A stretch of 32,130 nt of DNA, taken from positions 1 to 32,130 of the forward strand of contig JAJPIC010000025.1 in NCBI GenBank assembly GCA_021324915.1. Reading direction: 5' to 3'. Below are positions 1 to 7,424 of this stretch, in pieces. The position numbers and the translations under genes were made by a program. The number at the start of each line of letters is the position of its first letter. Positions within the stretch are counted from its first letter, which is position 1. This stretch comes from Beijerinckiaceae bacterium (lineage in GTDB: Bacteria > Pseudomonadota > Alphaproteobacteria > Rhizobiales > Beijerinckiaceae). The notes beneath the pieces are model-generated. The model saw only the letters and a program-made list of their open reading frames with translations, was not told where the DNA came from and ran no database searches.

Positions 1-373
1 CCGGCAAGAAAGACAAGCCTCTTCGGTACGCCAGGTTTGGAAACTGGCAGAGACGAAAAAGCCCGGTCCGTCGTTGCTTTAAGTCGCGTCCCCCGTTTGG
101 CGGGGTTCGCCGGTTCGCCTCCGGCTGTCGATCTTTACGGGCGGTTAACCGGCCTCTTGTCCGGATCCCCGCCCACCGACACGCGACCACAGGCACGTGC
201 GAAAATGGGCAAATGCAAAATACGAATTCTCGCGGATATTACAAGGGGCTTTTTTGGGGAATCGTAACCGCGACGGTGCGGGCATCGCTGTTCTGCCGCA
301 TCTTGGGCGCACCACTTGCCGGTTTTGCAAAAGCCGACTAGCAAATTTTGCCCCCAAGCGACGCAGCAATCTC
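1..373. other. gene-free region upstream of the glucan biosynthesis gene
   Basis: No reading frame here has credible coding character. The frame of the downstream gene stays open from position 197, but the protein only begins to look like an export signal at the ATG at 374. A short hairpin (stem CCCCG/CGGGG, loop of 5, at 91-105) is not followed by a T tract, so I do not call it a terminator. A T-rich and A-rich patch around 320-350 could hold the promoter of the downstream gene, but no clear -35/-10 pair stands out. Confidence 0.5.
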
Positions 374-1969
374 ATGGCTGAACTCACTCGTCGTAAGCTC
401 GCCGAATATTTTTGTCTGCTCGCCAATCCGCTCGCCGTGAGAGGCAGCATTGCTGCCGGTGGCCTCAGCCTCGGCGCCGAGCGGCTCGCCGCGCAAGACG
501 CGCCGCCCGCCGAGCCGCCGCGATTCGGCTTTCACGACGTCGTGCGGCGGGCGCAGGATCTCGCGGCGGCTGCCTTCGATCCGACTCCTCCGGCTCTGCC
601 GGATCCTTTGAAGCGATTCGATTTCGATACCTGGCGCGATATCCGCTTCCGGCCGGACAAGGCTTTCCTCAATTTTCCGGGCAGCCTTTTCCGGCTGCAA
701 TTGTTCCATCTCGGTCATCTTTTTTTGCGCCCGGTAACGGTCAACATCGTCCGCGATGGCATTCCGACACCCGTCCCCTATACCACCGACCTCTTCGATT
801 TCGGCCATACCAAAGCCGTGGCGAACCTGCCGGTCAATCTCGGCTTTGCCGGCTTTCGTCTGCATTTTCCGCTGAACAATCCGACCGTCTTCGACGAGGT
901 GATCGCCTTTCTCGGCGTGAGCTATTTCCGCTTTCTCGGCCGCCACCAGCGCTACGGGCTCTCGGCGCGCGGCCTCGCGGTCAATGCCGGTACGACGCAA
1001 GAGGAATTTCCTTTCTTCCGCGAGTTCTGGATCGAGACGCCGCAGGCCAATGCCGAGCACGCGACGATCTACGCGCTCCTCGACGGCGCGGCAGCGACCG
1101 GCGCCTATAAGTTCGATCTTTATCCCGGCGTCGATTCTGTCGTGGAAGTGACCGCGACGCTCTTTCCGCGCAAGACGGACGTGAAGTTCGGGCTCGCGCC
1201 GCTGACCTCCATGTTCTTCATCGGCGAGAACGACCATCGCTTCAACGAGGATTTCCGCCGCGAACTGCACGATTCCGACGGGCTGCTCGTCAATACCGGA
1301 ACGGGAGAATGGATTTGGCGCCCGTTGCGAAATCCGGACCGTCTCGAGGTCTCGGCCTTCATCGATCATCAGATCCGCGGTTTCGGCCTTCTCCAGCGTG
1401 ACCGCGATTTCGATCATTACCAGGATCTCGACCTCGCCTATGAGCTGCGGCCGAGTTATTTCGTCGAGCCGCATGGAAGCTGGGGCGAGGGCCACGTGGA
1501 ACTCGTCGAATTCGCGACCACGGACGAGGCCAACGACAATATCGTTGTCTCCTTCGTTCCGAAGGACGCGCCGGAACAAGGCCATAATTTCGGCTACCGG
1601 ATCGTTTCGAGCCTGGCCCTCGAAAATGTTTCGCCGAACGGACGGGTGGTCGGCACTTACCAGACCGCCGCGAAAGCGCTTGGGTCGCCGGAGCCCGTCC
1701 CTCCCGGGTCGCACCGCTTCATCATCGATTTCGCCGGCGGGGACCTCGCCTTCTACGCGCAAAATCCCAACCTGGTGGAAGTCGTGGCGAGCGCGAGCCA
1801 GGGCAAGATCCTGCGCTCATGGCTCGTCTATAATCCGCACGTCAACGGATTTCGTGCCACGATCGACCTGCAGCTCGTCCAGGGCCAATCCGCGGATCTG
1901 CGGGCGTTTCTGCGCGCCGGCACCAAGGCTCTGACCGAGACTTGGACCTATCCCTGGCACGCGAGTTAG
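374..1969 (+). CDS. opgG: periplasmic glucan biosynthesis protein, OpgG/OpgD (MdoG) family
   Basis: A protein of 531 residues, the usual size for the family that shapes osmoregulated periplasmic (cyclic or branched beta-) glucans. The ATG at 374 is preferred because it starts a plausible export signal: a basic n-region with Arg-Arg (TRRKLAEYF) followed by a weakly hydrophobic, Ala/Gly-rich stretch ending near Ala-Gln-Asp, which hints at Tat export as in OpgD. The mature part begins with RFGFHDVVRRAQDLA, and the sequence DTWRDIRFRPDKA near residues 85-97 is typical of the family N-terminal beta-sandwich. The C-terminal part ends with the family's immunoglobulin-like domain. The gene stands alone, with a convergent neighbour 17 bp away. 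Assignment to OpgG rather than OpgD is uncertain, and the ribosome binding site is weak. Confidence 0.85.
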   Translation: MAELTRRKLAEYFCLLANPLAVRGSIAAGGLSLGAERLAAQDAPPAEPPRFGFHDVVRRAQDLAAAAFDPTPPALPDPLKRFDFDTWRDIRFRPDKAFLNFPGSLFRLQLFHLGHLFLRPVTVNIVRDGIPTPVPYTTDLFDFGHTKAVANLPVNLGFAGFRLHFPLNNPTVFDEVIAFLGVSYFRFLGRHQRYGLSARGLAVNAGTTQEEFPFFREFWIETPQANAEHATIYALLDGAAATGAYKFDLYPGVDSVVEVTATLFPRKTDVKFGLAPLTSMFFIGENDHRFNEDFRRELHDSDGLLVNTGTGEWIWRPLRNPDRLEVSAFIDHQIRGFGLLQRDRDFDHYQDLDLAYELRPSYFVEPHGSWGEGHVELVEFATTDEANDNIVVSFVPKDAPEQGHNFGYRIVSSLALENVSPNGRVVGTYQTAAKALGSPEPVPPGSHRFIIDFAGGDLAFYAQNPNLVEVVASASQGKILRSWLVYNPHVNGFRATIDLQLVQGQSADLRAFLRAGTKALTETWTYPWHAS

Positions 1970-1986
1970 CCCGGGGTTCGCTCGGC

Positions 1987-2499
1987 CTATTCTGCTGCCA
2001 TTTCCGCCAGTTTGCGGATCGTGTTCATGTTGCGGGCCGTTCCCGACTCGGCGCCGGGGATGCGCAACTTCGATCTTCCCATGCCATGGCCATAAAGCAC
2101 GTAAATTTCCCGCTGACCGAGGCGGATCTCTTCGTCCTCGGCCCGACCCGTCACGCGATCGATGAGGTCGGGAGGCGGCGAAGCGTCCAAGAAGATCGCC
2201 GCCACGCGATCACCCGGCGCGTCGGGGAAAGGATTATCCGCGACAACTTGTGCCAATTCCGCCGCGGTGCGCACGGCGACGCCGACAGGCTTTCCGGCAT
2301 GCCGATGCAATTGCCGTTCGAGCACTTGCTTGACCTCTTGCGCGCTCTTCCCGCTCTCAAAGAGGACATTGCCGCTGGCGATGTAAGTGCGGACAGAGCG
2401 GAAATTCGCAGCCTCGCAAAGCGCGCGCAAGTCCAGCATCGACAATTTGCCCGTGCCGCCGACATTGACCGCGCGGAGCAGAGCGACGAACGAACTCAT
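1987..2499 (-). CDS. DUF1697 family protein
   Basis: A protein of 170 residues starting MSSFVALLRAVNVGG, the hallmark opening of DUF1697 proteins (first beta strand, then the RAVNVGG turn). Further family features are the GKLSMLDLRALCEAANF segment, the YIASGNVLFES strand and a C-terminal GRSKLRIP near the end. No biochemical function is established for the family. The frame stays open far upstream, but the upstream part overlaps the creatininase gene and lacks family similarity, so the ATG at 2499 is chosen. It lies 10 bp downstream of the creatininase stop on the same strand, so the two are probably co-transcribed. Confidence 0.85.
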   Translation of the reverse strand: MSSFVALLRAVNVGGTGKLSMLDLRALCEAANFRSVRTYIASGNVLFESGKSAQEVKQVLERQLHRHAGKPVGVAVRTAAELAQVVADNPFPDAPGDRVAAIFLDASPPPDLIDRVTGRAEDEEIRLGQREIYVLYGHGMGRSKLRIPGAESGTARNMNTIRKLAEMAAE

Positions 2500-2509
2500 C
2501 GAAACGGTC

Positions 2510-3319
2510 TCAATCCTGATCGGGACTGCTGCCGAGCCTTGCCAGGTCGAAGGCCTCGACGTCCTGCAGCAATTCGATGAAGGCCGTCGCGCCATAATCG
2601 GCGCAAGCCTCGCCCTTTTCGGCGCTCGCGGCTGCCGCATTGCCCACGGCGCCCGAAGGATTGAGGTCCTGCGCCATCCAGCCGAATCCGGTCGGCCGCC
2701 CGGTGCGCAGCCAAGTGAAATTGGCTTCGATCGCCGCGCTCTTCGAGACGAAATTATCGAGGGCATTGCGGCGCACGAGATCGGGGCGGAAGGTCAGCAT
2801 CAGCGAGGTCTCGACGTCGCCGGCATGAATTCCGTGTGCCTGTTCCTCTTCCGAGAAAAGGCCGTCCGGATAGCCGAACCTGTGCCATGTCGCGAGCACC
2901 ACGAGCATGTCGAGCCGGGCGCGCAGATCATGCGCCACCATGTCGATGAGCGGCACATTGCCGCCATGCGAATTCAAAAGGACGAGCTTGCGGCAGCCGG
3001 CGCGCTCGACGCATTCACCGATCTCGGTGAGCACATTCATGAGGCTCGTCGCGGAGAGGCTCAACGTGCCGGGAAAATCGGAATGTTCGACCGAGACGCC
3101 GATCGTCTGAATCGGAAGGAAGAGAACCGGCAGGCCTTCCGGCAGGCGCGCCACGACACGCTCGACATAGCCTTGCATGAGGAAGAGGTCGACGCCCAGC
3201 GGCAAATGCGGCCCGTGCTGCTCGACGGCGGCGACAGGCAGGACGGCGATTGCCTCTTCCATGTCGGCGCTCTGGAAATCCTTCCAGCTCATTTCGGCCC
3301 AAAAACGCGTCGGCAGCAT
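2510..3319 (-). CDS. creatininase family amidohydrolase
   Basis: A protein of 269 residues from the ATG at 3319 (MLPTRFWAEMSWKDF). It carries the creatininase-fold metal site: VEQHGPHLPLGVD near residues 33-45 (Glu, His and Asp ligands), NSHGGNVPLID near the middle, and HAGDVETSLML with the Glu ligand. Members are cyclic amidohydrolases such as creatininase, or related deformylases and the MftE peptidase, and use two divalent metal ions. The true substrate cannot be told from sequence, and no creatine, mycofactocin or riboflavin-related neighbours are present. The frame extends upstream to 3370, but the extra 17 residues (Arg/Ser/Pro-rich) do not look like a family N-terminus. Likely in an operon with the DUF1697 gene. 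Confidence 0.88.
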   Translation of the reverse strand: MLPTRFWAEMSWKDFQSADMEEAIAVLPVAAVEQHGPHLPLGVDLFLMQGYVERVVARLPEGLPVLFLPIQTIGVSVEHSDFPGTLSLSATSLMNVLTEIGECVERAGCRKLVLLNSHGGNVPLIDMVAHDLRARLDMLVVLATWHRFGYPDGLFSEEEQAHGIHAGDVETSLMLTFRPDLVRRNALDNFVSKSAAIEANFTWLRTGRPTGFGWMAQDLNPSGAVGNAAAASAEKGEACADYGATAFIELLQDVEAFDLARLGSSPDQD

Positions 3320-3615
3320 GGCTCTTCCCGGAATTCGCTCGAGCGTAGGGCTTCGCGCCGAGGCCTTCAAGGCTGGCGCCTTTTCATCGGCGCGAAACGC
3401 CGGTGGTTCTGAGCATGAACTATCGGAAGAACGCGGGTGCGAAGCAGCCGGGTGGCGGTTCTAAAAATGACAAGTCCGTCGCCCTGTAATCGCTCATCCG
3501 CCCTTTCTGGCACGAAAGCGCGGACATTCATTGAGATTTAACTTCTTCGGCCGTTGATAATTCGAACATTCCGCTCCGAATCCGAGAGCCCCAGTCGAAG
3601 CTCAAGGAGGAGAAC
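3320..3615. other. divergent intergenic region, creatininase / inhibitor
   Basis: About 296 bp without a convincing gene, between two divergently transcribed units. The right half holds a plausible plus-strand promoter (3531-3560) and a strong ribosome binding site just before 3616. A 24-codon open frame at 3415-3489 is discussed under rejected items. Confidence 0.5.
3531..3560 (+). promoter_or_regulatory. predicted sigma-70 promoter of the inhibitor gene
   Basis: A -35 box TTGAGA (3531-3536) and a -10 box TGATAA (3555-3560) with an 18-bp spacer, about 55 bp upstream of the start codon. Spacing and sequence fit a housekeeping promoter, and the surrounding DNA is AT-richer than the neighbouring genes. 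Predicted by eye only. Confidence 0.45.
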
Positions 3616-4143
3616 ATGGGGAGCCGCCGGACCCGATTTGCGTCGTTGAGCCTTTCGGGCGTCGCTTTCGTCGCCTTGGCGGGGGGCGCCTTCGCGGCCG
3701 TTTCGCCGAGCCCGGGTGGGTTCAAGCCCATGGATATCGAGGCGCCCGGCTTTACCGTCGTCGACGTCTCGACATCGAAGGACCCGAAGGTCCAGAAAGA
3801 CCAGAAGAGCGAGAGCGCGAGTTCCCCCGATCCTGCACCCGCCGCCTTGAAACCGGGCGAAATCGCCGGACGCTATTCGCTCGAGCGCGAAGCGGGAAAA
3901 GATGCGGGCTGCCTTTTGATTTTAGGCCAGCAGAAGGCGCATGGATCTCAAAAAGCGTCTTTGGCGCCCGGCTGCAAGGATCAGGGCATCATGATCTTCG
4001 ATCCCGTCGGCTGGCAGCTCGTCGACGGAAGGCTCGTGCTGACCGCCCGCCGCGGCCATCTCGCCCATTTCGACCGGCAGCCGGACGGCACCTGGTCGAA
4101 AGATCCGCATGAAGGCAAGCCGCTCGTCTTGAAGAAGATTTAG
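3616..4143 (+). CDS. secreted AprI/Inh family metalloprotease inhibitor
   Basis: A protein of 175 residues with an N-terminal signal peptide (basic MGSRRTRF, then the hydrophobic LSLSGVAFVALAGGAFA, cleavage near residue 28), a Pro/Ser/Lys-rich linker at about 35-82, and a C-terminal Inh domain. The domain shows the family pattern: GRYSLER near its start, a Cys in GCLLILG, a second Cys in LAPGC, then FDPVGWQLVDGRLVL. The two cysteines probably form the conserved disulfide. Known family members are periplasmic beta-barrel inhibitors of serralysin-type zinc proteases (AprA/PrtA). The start is clear: AAGGAGGAG lies just before the ATG. No protease or type I exporter gene is in the window, so the target is unknown. 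The linker is longer than in the classical inhibitors. Confidence 0.82.
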   Translation: MGSRRTRFASLSLSGVAFVALAGGAFAAVSPSPGGFKPMDIEAPGFTVVDVSTSKDPKVQKDQKSESASSPDPAPAALKPGEIAGRYSLEREAGKDAGCLLILGQQKAHGSQKASLAPGCKDQGIMIFDPVGWQLVDGRLVLTARRGHLAHFDRQPDGTWSKDPHEGKPLVLKKI

Positions 4144-4223
4144 GCCAGCAAACGTGAGAGATCGCGGCCGCAAACTTGCGAAGCCGATCGCCCGGTGATA
4201 CCCGCAGGACGGGACCGCTGATC

Positions 4224-4835
4224 ATGATTACCCTGCATAAAGGCGACCTGCCGGACGGCATGAGTTTTGGCGACAGCGTCGCTATCGACACTGAAACGCT
4301 CGGGCTCGTTCTCAATCGCGACCGGCTTTGCCTCGTCCAGTTGTCGCGCGGCGACGGAACGGCCGAAATCGTGCAGATCGCCGCCGGCCAGAAACATGCC
4401 CCGAACCTCGAGCGGCTTCTCGCCGACCCGGGTGTCGTCAAGCTCTTCCATTACGCCCGATTCGATATTGCGATCCTTTACAAAACCTTCGGAGCTATGG
4501 CCTTCCCGCTCTACTGTACGAAGATCGCCTCGAAACTGACCAGAACCTACACCGATCGGCACGGATTGAAGGACCTCACTCGCGAGCTCTTGGGGGTCGA
4601 ATTGTCGAAACAGCAGCAATCTTCCGACTGGGGGGCTGCCAATCTTTCGGAGGCTCAGCTTGCCTATGCTGCTTCCGATGTGCTGCACCTGCATGCGTTG
4701 CGCAACAAGCTCGATGCCATGTTGGCGCGCGAAGGGCGCGCCGAGCTCGCCGCCGCCTCCTTCGCCTTCCTGCCGATTCGGGCAAAGCTCGATCTGCTGG
4801 GATGGGGGGATTCGGACATTTTTTCGCACGAATGA
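4224..4835 (+). CDS. rnd: ribonuclease D-like 3'-5' exonuclease (DEDDy)
   Basis: A protein of 203 residues containing only the DnaQ-like exonuclease domain. All DEDDy positions are visible: VAIDTETLGL (Asp22 and Glu24, Exo I), FHYARFDIAIL (Asp81, Exo II), and YAASDVLHL (Tyr148 and Asp152, Exo III). E. coli RNase D is about 375 residues with two C-terminal HRDC domains. These are absent here, and such short RNase D proteins are common in alphaproteobacteria. The likely role is trimming 3' ends of tRNA precursors and other small RNAs in the cytoplasm. The ATG at 4224 is preferred because MITLHKGDLP matches the usual beginning. An in-frame ATG at 4176 adds 16 basic residues without similarity. 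Confidence 0.88.
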   Translation: MITLHKGDLPDGMSFGDSVAIDTETLGLVLNRDRLCLVQLSRGDGTAEIVQIAAGQKHAPNLERLLADPGVVKLFHYARFDIAILYKTFGAMAFPLYCTKIASKLTRTYTDRHGLKDLTRELLGVELSKQQQSSDWGAANLSEAQLAYAASDVLHLHALRNKLDAMLAREGRAELAAASFAFLPIRAKLDLLGWGDSDIFSHE

Positions 4836-4989
4836 CGGCGCAGAATCACCTGTTTTTGTAGGAACTTGAGTAAATCGGCGGGTGCCGGCCCCAAGAGAGT
4901 GGCTCTCTCGCGCCAAACCGCTAGGATAGACCTTTAGCGCTCTCTGCTTGCGGTTGTCCTGGTTTTCGGAAAGCGGATAAGAAACGCGA

Positions 4990-5700
4990 ATGACCGATGC
5001 ACGAGCCCGCGGAGGCCCGGGAGCAAGCCTCGACCTGCCGGTCGGACGGCCGCAGCGCGCGATTCGCATCGCGAGATGGCATTCGATCTTCGTCCGTCAT
5101 GTCCGGATCTTGATCATCGCCGGCTGCAGTCTCGCCATCATAGCGCTGGGGATCGTCGTCTTCTTCGACCCGTTCAAGCGCATTCCGCACAATCTCTCGG
5201 TCAGCCAAGTCGGTCTGCAAGGCTCGATCGTTACGCTTCAAGCGCCCTCGACCAAGGGCTTTCGGCAAAACGGTCAGCCTTTCGAGCTGACCAGCGTCTC
5301 CGGGACTCAGGACATTTTGAATCCGCACATCATCAAGCTCGTCGGCGTCAACGCCAAGATCGGAATGGACGATGCCTCGACCGCCAAAGTTACGGCGCGA
5401 ACCGGCGTTTACGACAGTAGCGCGGACATCGTCTGGCTGCGCACCGACGTCAGGATCAGCAACGAGGATAGCGGCTACGATATGCATATGCGCAGCGCTA
5501 CGGTCGATCTCAATTCCGGCGCGCTCCTCAGCGAGGAGCCGGTAACGGTCACGATGGACAGCGGCAGCACCATTACCGCCGATCGAATGGAGATCAGCGA
5601 CAACGGTCACAAGGTCACGTTCCAAGGCCAGGTTCAATCGATCGTGCCTTCGAGCGGGTGGGACGACGAAGGCTCGGGCTCGCAGGAAGCGGCGCAATGA
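4990..5700 (+). CDS. lptC: LPS export ABC transporter periplasmic protein LptC
   Basis: A protein of 236 residues: a short cytosolic N-terminus with several Arg, one transmembrane anchor at about 38-59 (ILIIAGCSLAIIALGIVVFF), then a periplasmic OstA/LptC beta-jellyroll domain. LptC receives lipopolysaccharide from LptB2FG and hands it to LptA across the periplasm. The rise of strands such as KVTARTGVYDSSADIVWL and VTVTMDSGSTITADRMEISDNG is the classical LptC repeat-like pattern. The stop codon overlaps the lptA start (ATGA at 5697-5700), so the two are translationally coupled. The N-terminal tail and its length are usual for Rhizobiales. Confidence 0.93.
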   Translation: MTDARARGGPGASLDLPVGRPQRAIRIARWHSIFVRHVRILIIAGCSLAIIALGIVVFFDPFKRIPHNLSVSQVGLQGSIVTLQAPSTKGFRQNGQPFELTSVSGTQDILNPHIIKLVGVNAKIGMDDASTAKVTARTGVYDSSADIVWLRTDVRISNEDSGYDMHMRSATVDLNSGALLSEEPVTVTMDSGSTITADRMEISDNGHKVTFQGQVQSIVPSSGWDDEGSGSQEAAQ

Positions 5701-6296
5701 CGGAAAAAATCCGTACGCCCGCCTCCGGCCTCGCGCTCATCTTCCTTTGCGGAATGCTCTGGTTGGTGCCGGCCGGCGGCCACGCCAAGTCCGGACCGAA
5801 CAGCGACAATAGCAAGCCGATCAATATCAGCGCCGCGAAGCTCGATTATTACGACAAGCAGCGCAAGCTGATTTACAGCGGCAATGTCGTTGCCGTGCAG
5901 GGCGATATGACGATCAGGACGCCCTTCCTCGTCATCTATCTCTATCCGAAGCAATCGGGTCCCCATTCCGGCCCGCCGTCCACGACGGGCCAGATGCGGC
6001 GCATGGAGGCGTCGGGCCCCGTGACGCTGATTTCGAAGGACCAGGTCGCCACCGGCGATTCGGGAATCTACGAAAAGCCGGGAAATAAGGTGTATCTCAA
6101 TGGTAACGTGAGTTTGACCCAGGGACCCGACGTGACCAAGGGCGATCACATCGTTTATGATATGAATACGCACCAGGCGGTCGTAACTGGCCACGTCCGG
6201 AGCATGTTCGTCCCCGACCAGGGCCCCGACGCGGCGAGCCCGAAAAGCTCGAACAATGAGGCGGGCACCGCGAAGGCGGAGCAGAATATTCAATGA
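5697..6296 (+). CDS. lptA: LPS transport periplasmic protein LptA (OstA-like)
   Basis: A protein of 199 residues with a signal peptide (MTEKIRTPASGLALIFLCGM..., cleavage near GGHAK at about 32) and one OstA/LptA domain: KPINISAAKLDYYDKQRKL, then YSGNVVAVQGDMTIR, ASGPVTLISKDQVATGDSG and VYLNGNVSLTQG. LptA oligomers form the periplasmic bridge that carries lipopolysaccharide to the outer membrane. The start overlaps the lptC stop, and its own stop overlaps the lptB start by ATGA. A polar Ser/Asn/Lys-rich tail follows the domain. Confidence 0.94.
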   Translation: MTEKIRTPASGLALIFLCGMLWLVPAGGHAKSGPNSDNSKPINISAAKLDYYDKQRKLIYSGNVVAVQGDMTIRTPFLVIYLYPKQSGPHSGPPSTTGQMRRMEASGPVTLISKDQVATGDSGIYEKPGNKVYLNGNVSLTQGPDVTKGDHIVYDMNTHQAVVTGHVRSMFVPDQGPDAASPKSSNNEAGTAKAEQNIQ

Positions 6297-7321
6297 GTGT
6301 GAGCGCTCACCGCGATTTTGGCTCGCGCAGCAAGCCGTTATCTGCCGTGGACAAAGGCCGCGGCATCGCGGGAGCATGGATGGATCGGTTGCGCGGCCTG
6401 TTCGGCCGCAAGCAGGCGCCGGCCCCGAGTGGCGGATGGCTCTTTGCCGAAACCGAAGAGGCCGATCCGCGCGGCGCGCTCGATCCCGAATGGCTGCCGC
6501 AGGACCTCGAAAACTGGCAGCAAGAGGTTGCGCAAGCTGCTGAGCGCCCTGAGCAGGCTGAGCAGGATGAACCCATTGCTCCGCAGGCTGACAATCCCCG
6601 CGGATCGCTGATCGCGCAAGGGCTCAGCAAAACCTATAAGGGGCGCAGAGTCATCAAGGATGTAAGCCTTCGGGTTCAGCGCGGCGAGGCGATCGGCCTG
6701 CTTGGCCCGAACGGCGCCGGCAAGACCACTTTGTTCTATATGATCACCGGACTGATCCGGCCGGATTCCGGCATAATCCTGCTCGATGATTACGAAGTCA
6801 CGGGCCTGCCGATGTACCGGCGCGCGCGGCTCGGCATCGGCTATCTGCCGCAAGAGCCTTCGATCTTTCGTGGACTCAGCGTCGAGCAGAATATTCTCGC
6901 TGTGCTCGAAGTCACCCAGCCCGACAAGAAGAAGCGGCGGGAGGAGCTCGAATCGCTGCTCTCCGAATTCAAGATCACGCGGCTGCGGAAATTGCCGGCG
7001 ATTGCGCTTTCCGGGGGCGAGCGGCGCCGCTGCGAGATCGCTCGCGCGCTCGCCGGCCATCCATCCTTTATGCTGCTCGACGAGCCTTTCGCCGGCATCG
7101 ATCCCATTGCCATTGGCGAAATCCGCGTGCTCGTGCAACATCTCACGCGGCGCGGAATCGGCGTGCTGATCACCGATCATAATGTGCGCGAAACCCTCGA
7201 TCTGATCGACCGCGGCTACATTATTCACGACGGCCAGGTCCTCACCGAAGGCACGCCGGACGAGATCATCGCCGATCCGCAGGTGCGCCGGCTCTATCTC
7301 GGCGAGAGCTTCAAGCTATAA
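6293..7321 (+). CDS. lptB: LPS export ABC transporter ATP-binding protein LptB, N-terminally extended
   Basis: A protein of 342 residues. The ABC ATPase domain starts near residue 105 and has Walker A GPNGAGKTT (138-146), Q-loop Gln187, signature LSGGE (239-243), Walker B FMLLDEP (259-265) and switch His296. It powers lipopolysaccharide extraction from the inner membrane with LptF and LptG, which are not encoded here. E. coli LptB is 241 residues. The extra 100 or so residues are low in hydrophobicity and acidic, with Glu/Gln/Pro-rich repeats at about 78-100, and look disordered. The ATG at 6293 overlaps the lptA stop, which favours the long form, but Met30 (6380) is an alternative start. Similar extensions are known in Rhizobiales. 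Confidence 0.93.
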   Translation: MSVSAHRDFGSRSKPLSAVDKGRGIAGAWMDRLRGLFGRKQAPAPSGGWLFAETEEADPRGALDPEWLPQDLENWQQEVAQAAERPEQAEQDEPIAPQADNPRGSLIAQGLSKTYKGRRVIKDVSLRVQRGEAIGLLGPNGAGKTTLFYMITGLIRPDSGIILLDDYEVTGLPMYRRARLGIGYLPQEPSIFRGLSVEQNILAVLEVTQPDKKKRREELESLLSEFKITRLRKLPAIALSGGERRRCEIARALAGHPSFMLLDEPFAGIDPIAIGEIRVLVQHLTRRGIGVLITDHNVRETLDLIDRGYIIHDGQVLTEGTPDEIIADPQVRRLYLGESFKL

Positions 7322-7334
7322 GATCATAAGGATT

Positions 7335-7419
7335 GTCATTGCGAGCATGCGGGGCAATCTGCAGCTTATCGGCTCTAATCCTTGATTGCTTCCTCGCCCT
7401 CCGGGCTTCGGGCAACGAC
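7335..7419. repeat. degenerate REP-like inverted pair between lptB and dapE
   Basis: The left unit runs from GTCATTGC (7335-7342) to GCAATC (7354-7359). The right unit runs from GATTGC (7384-7389) to GCAACGAC (7412-7419) in the opposite orientation. The pattern GTCATTGCGAG...GCAATC recalls the widespread bacterial extragenic repeat of that type. Both units are degenerate. It lies between the convergent ends of lptB and dapE, where it could act in transcription termination. Confidence 0.4.
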
Positions 7420-7424
7420 GACCT

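Noticed and set aside
338-1762. A 474-codon minus-strand frame opposite the glucan biosynthesis gene
   Set aside because: Antisense shadow; no domain and no ribosome binding site.
3415-3489. A 24-codon open frame (MNYRKNAGAKQPGGGSKNDK and so on) upstream of the inhibitor gene
   Set aside because: No good ribosome binding site, no recognised family, and short frames are frequent by chance in this base composition.
4894-4908. Six-base hairpin AGAGAG/CTCTCT between rnd and lptC as terminator
   Set aside because: No T tract follows, and a stem of this length is expected by chance.
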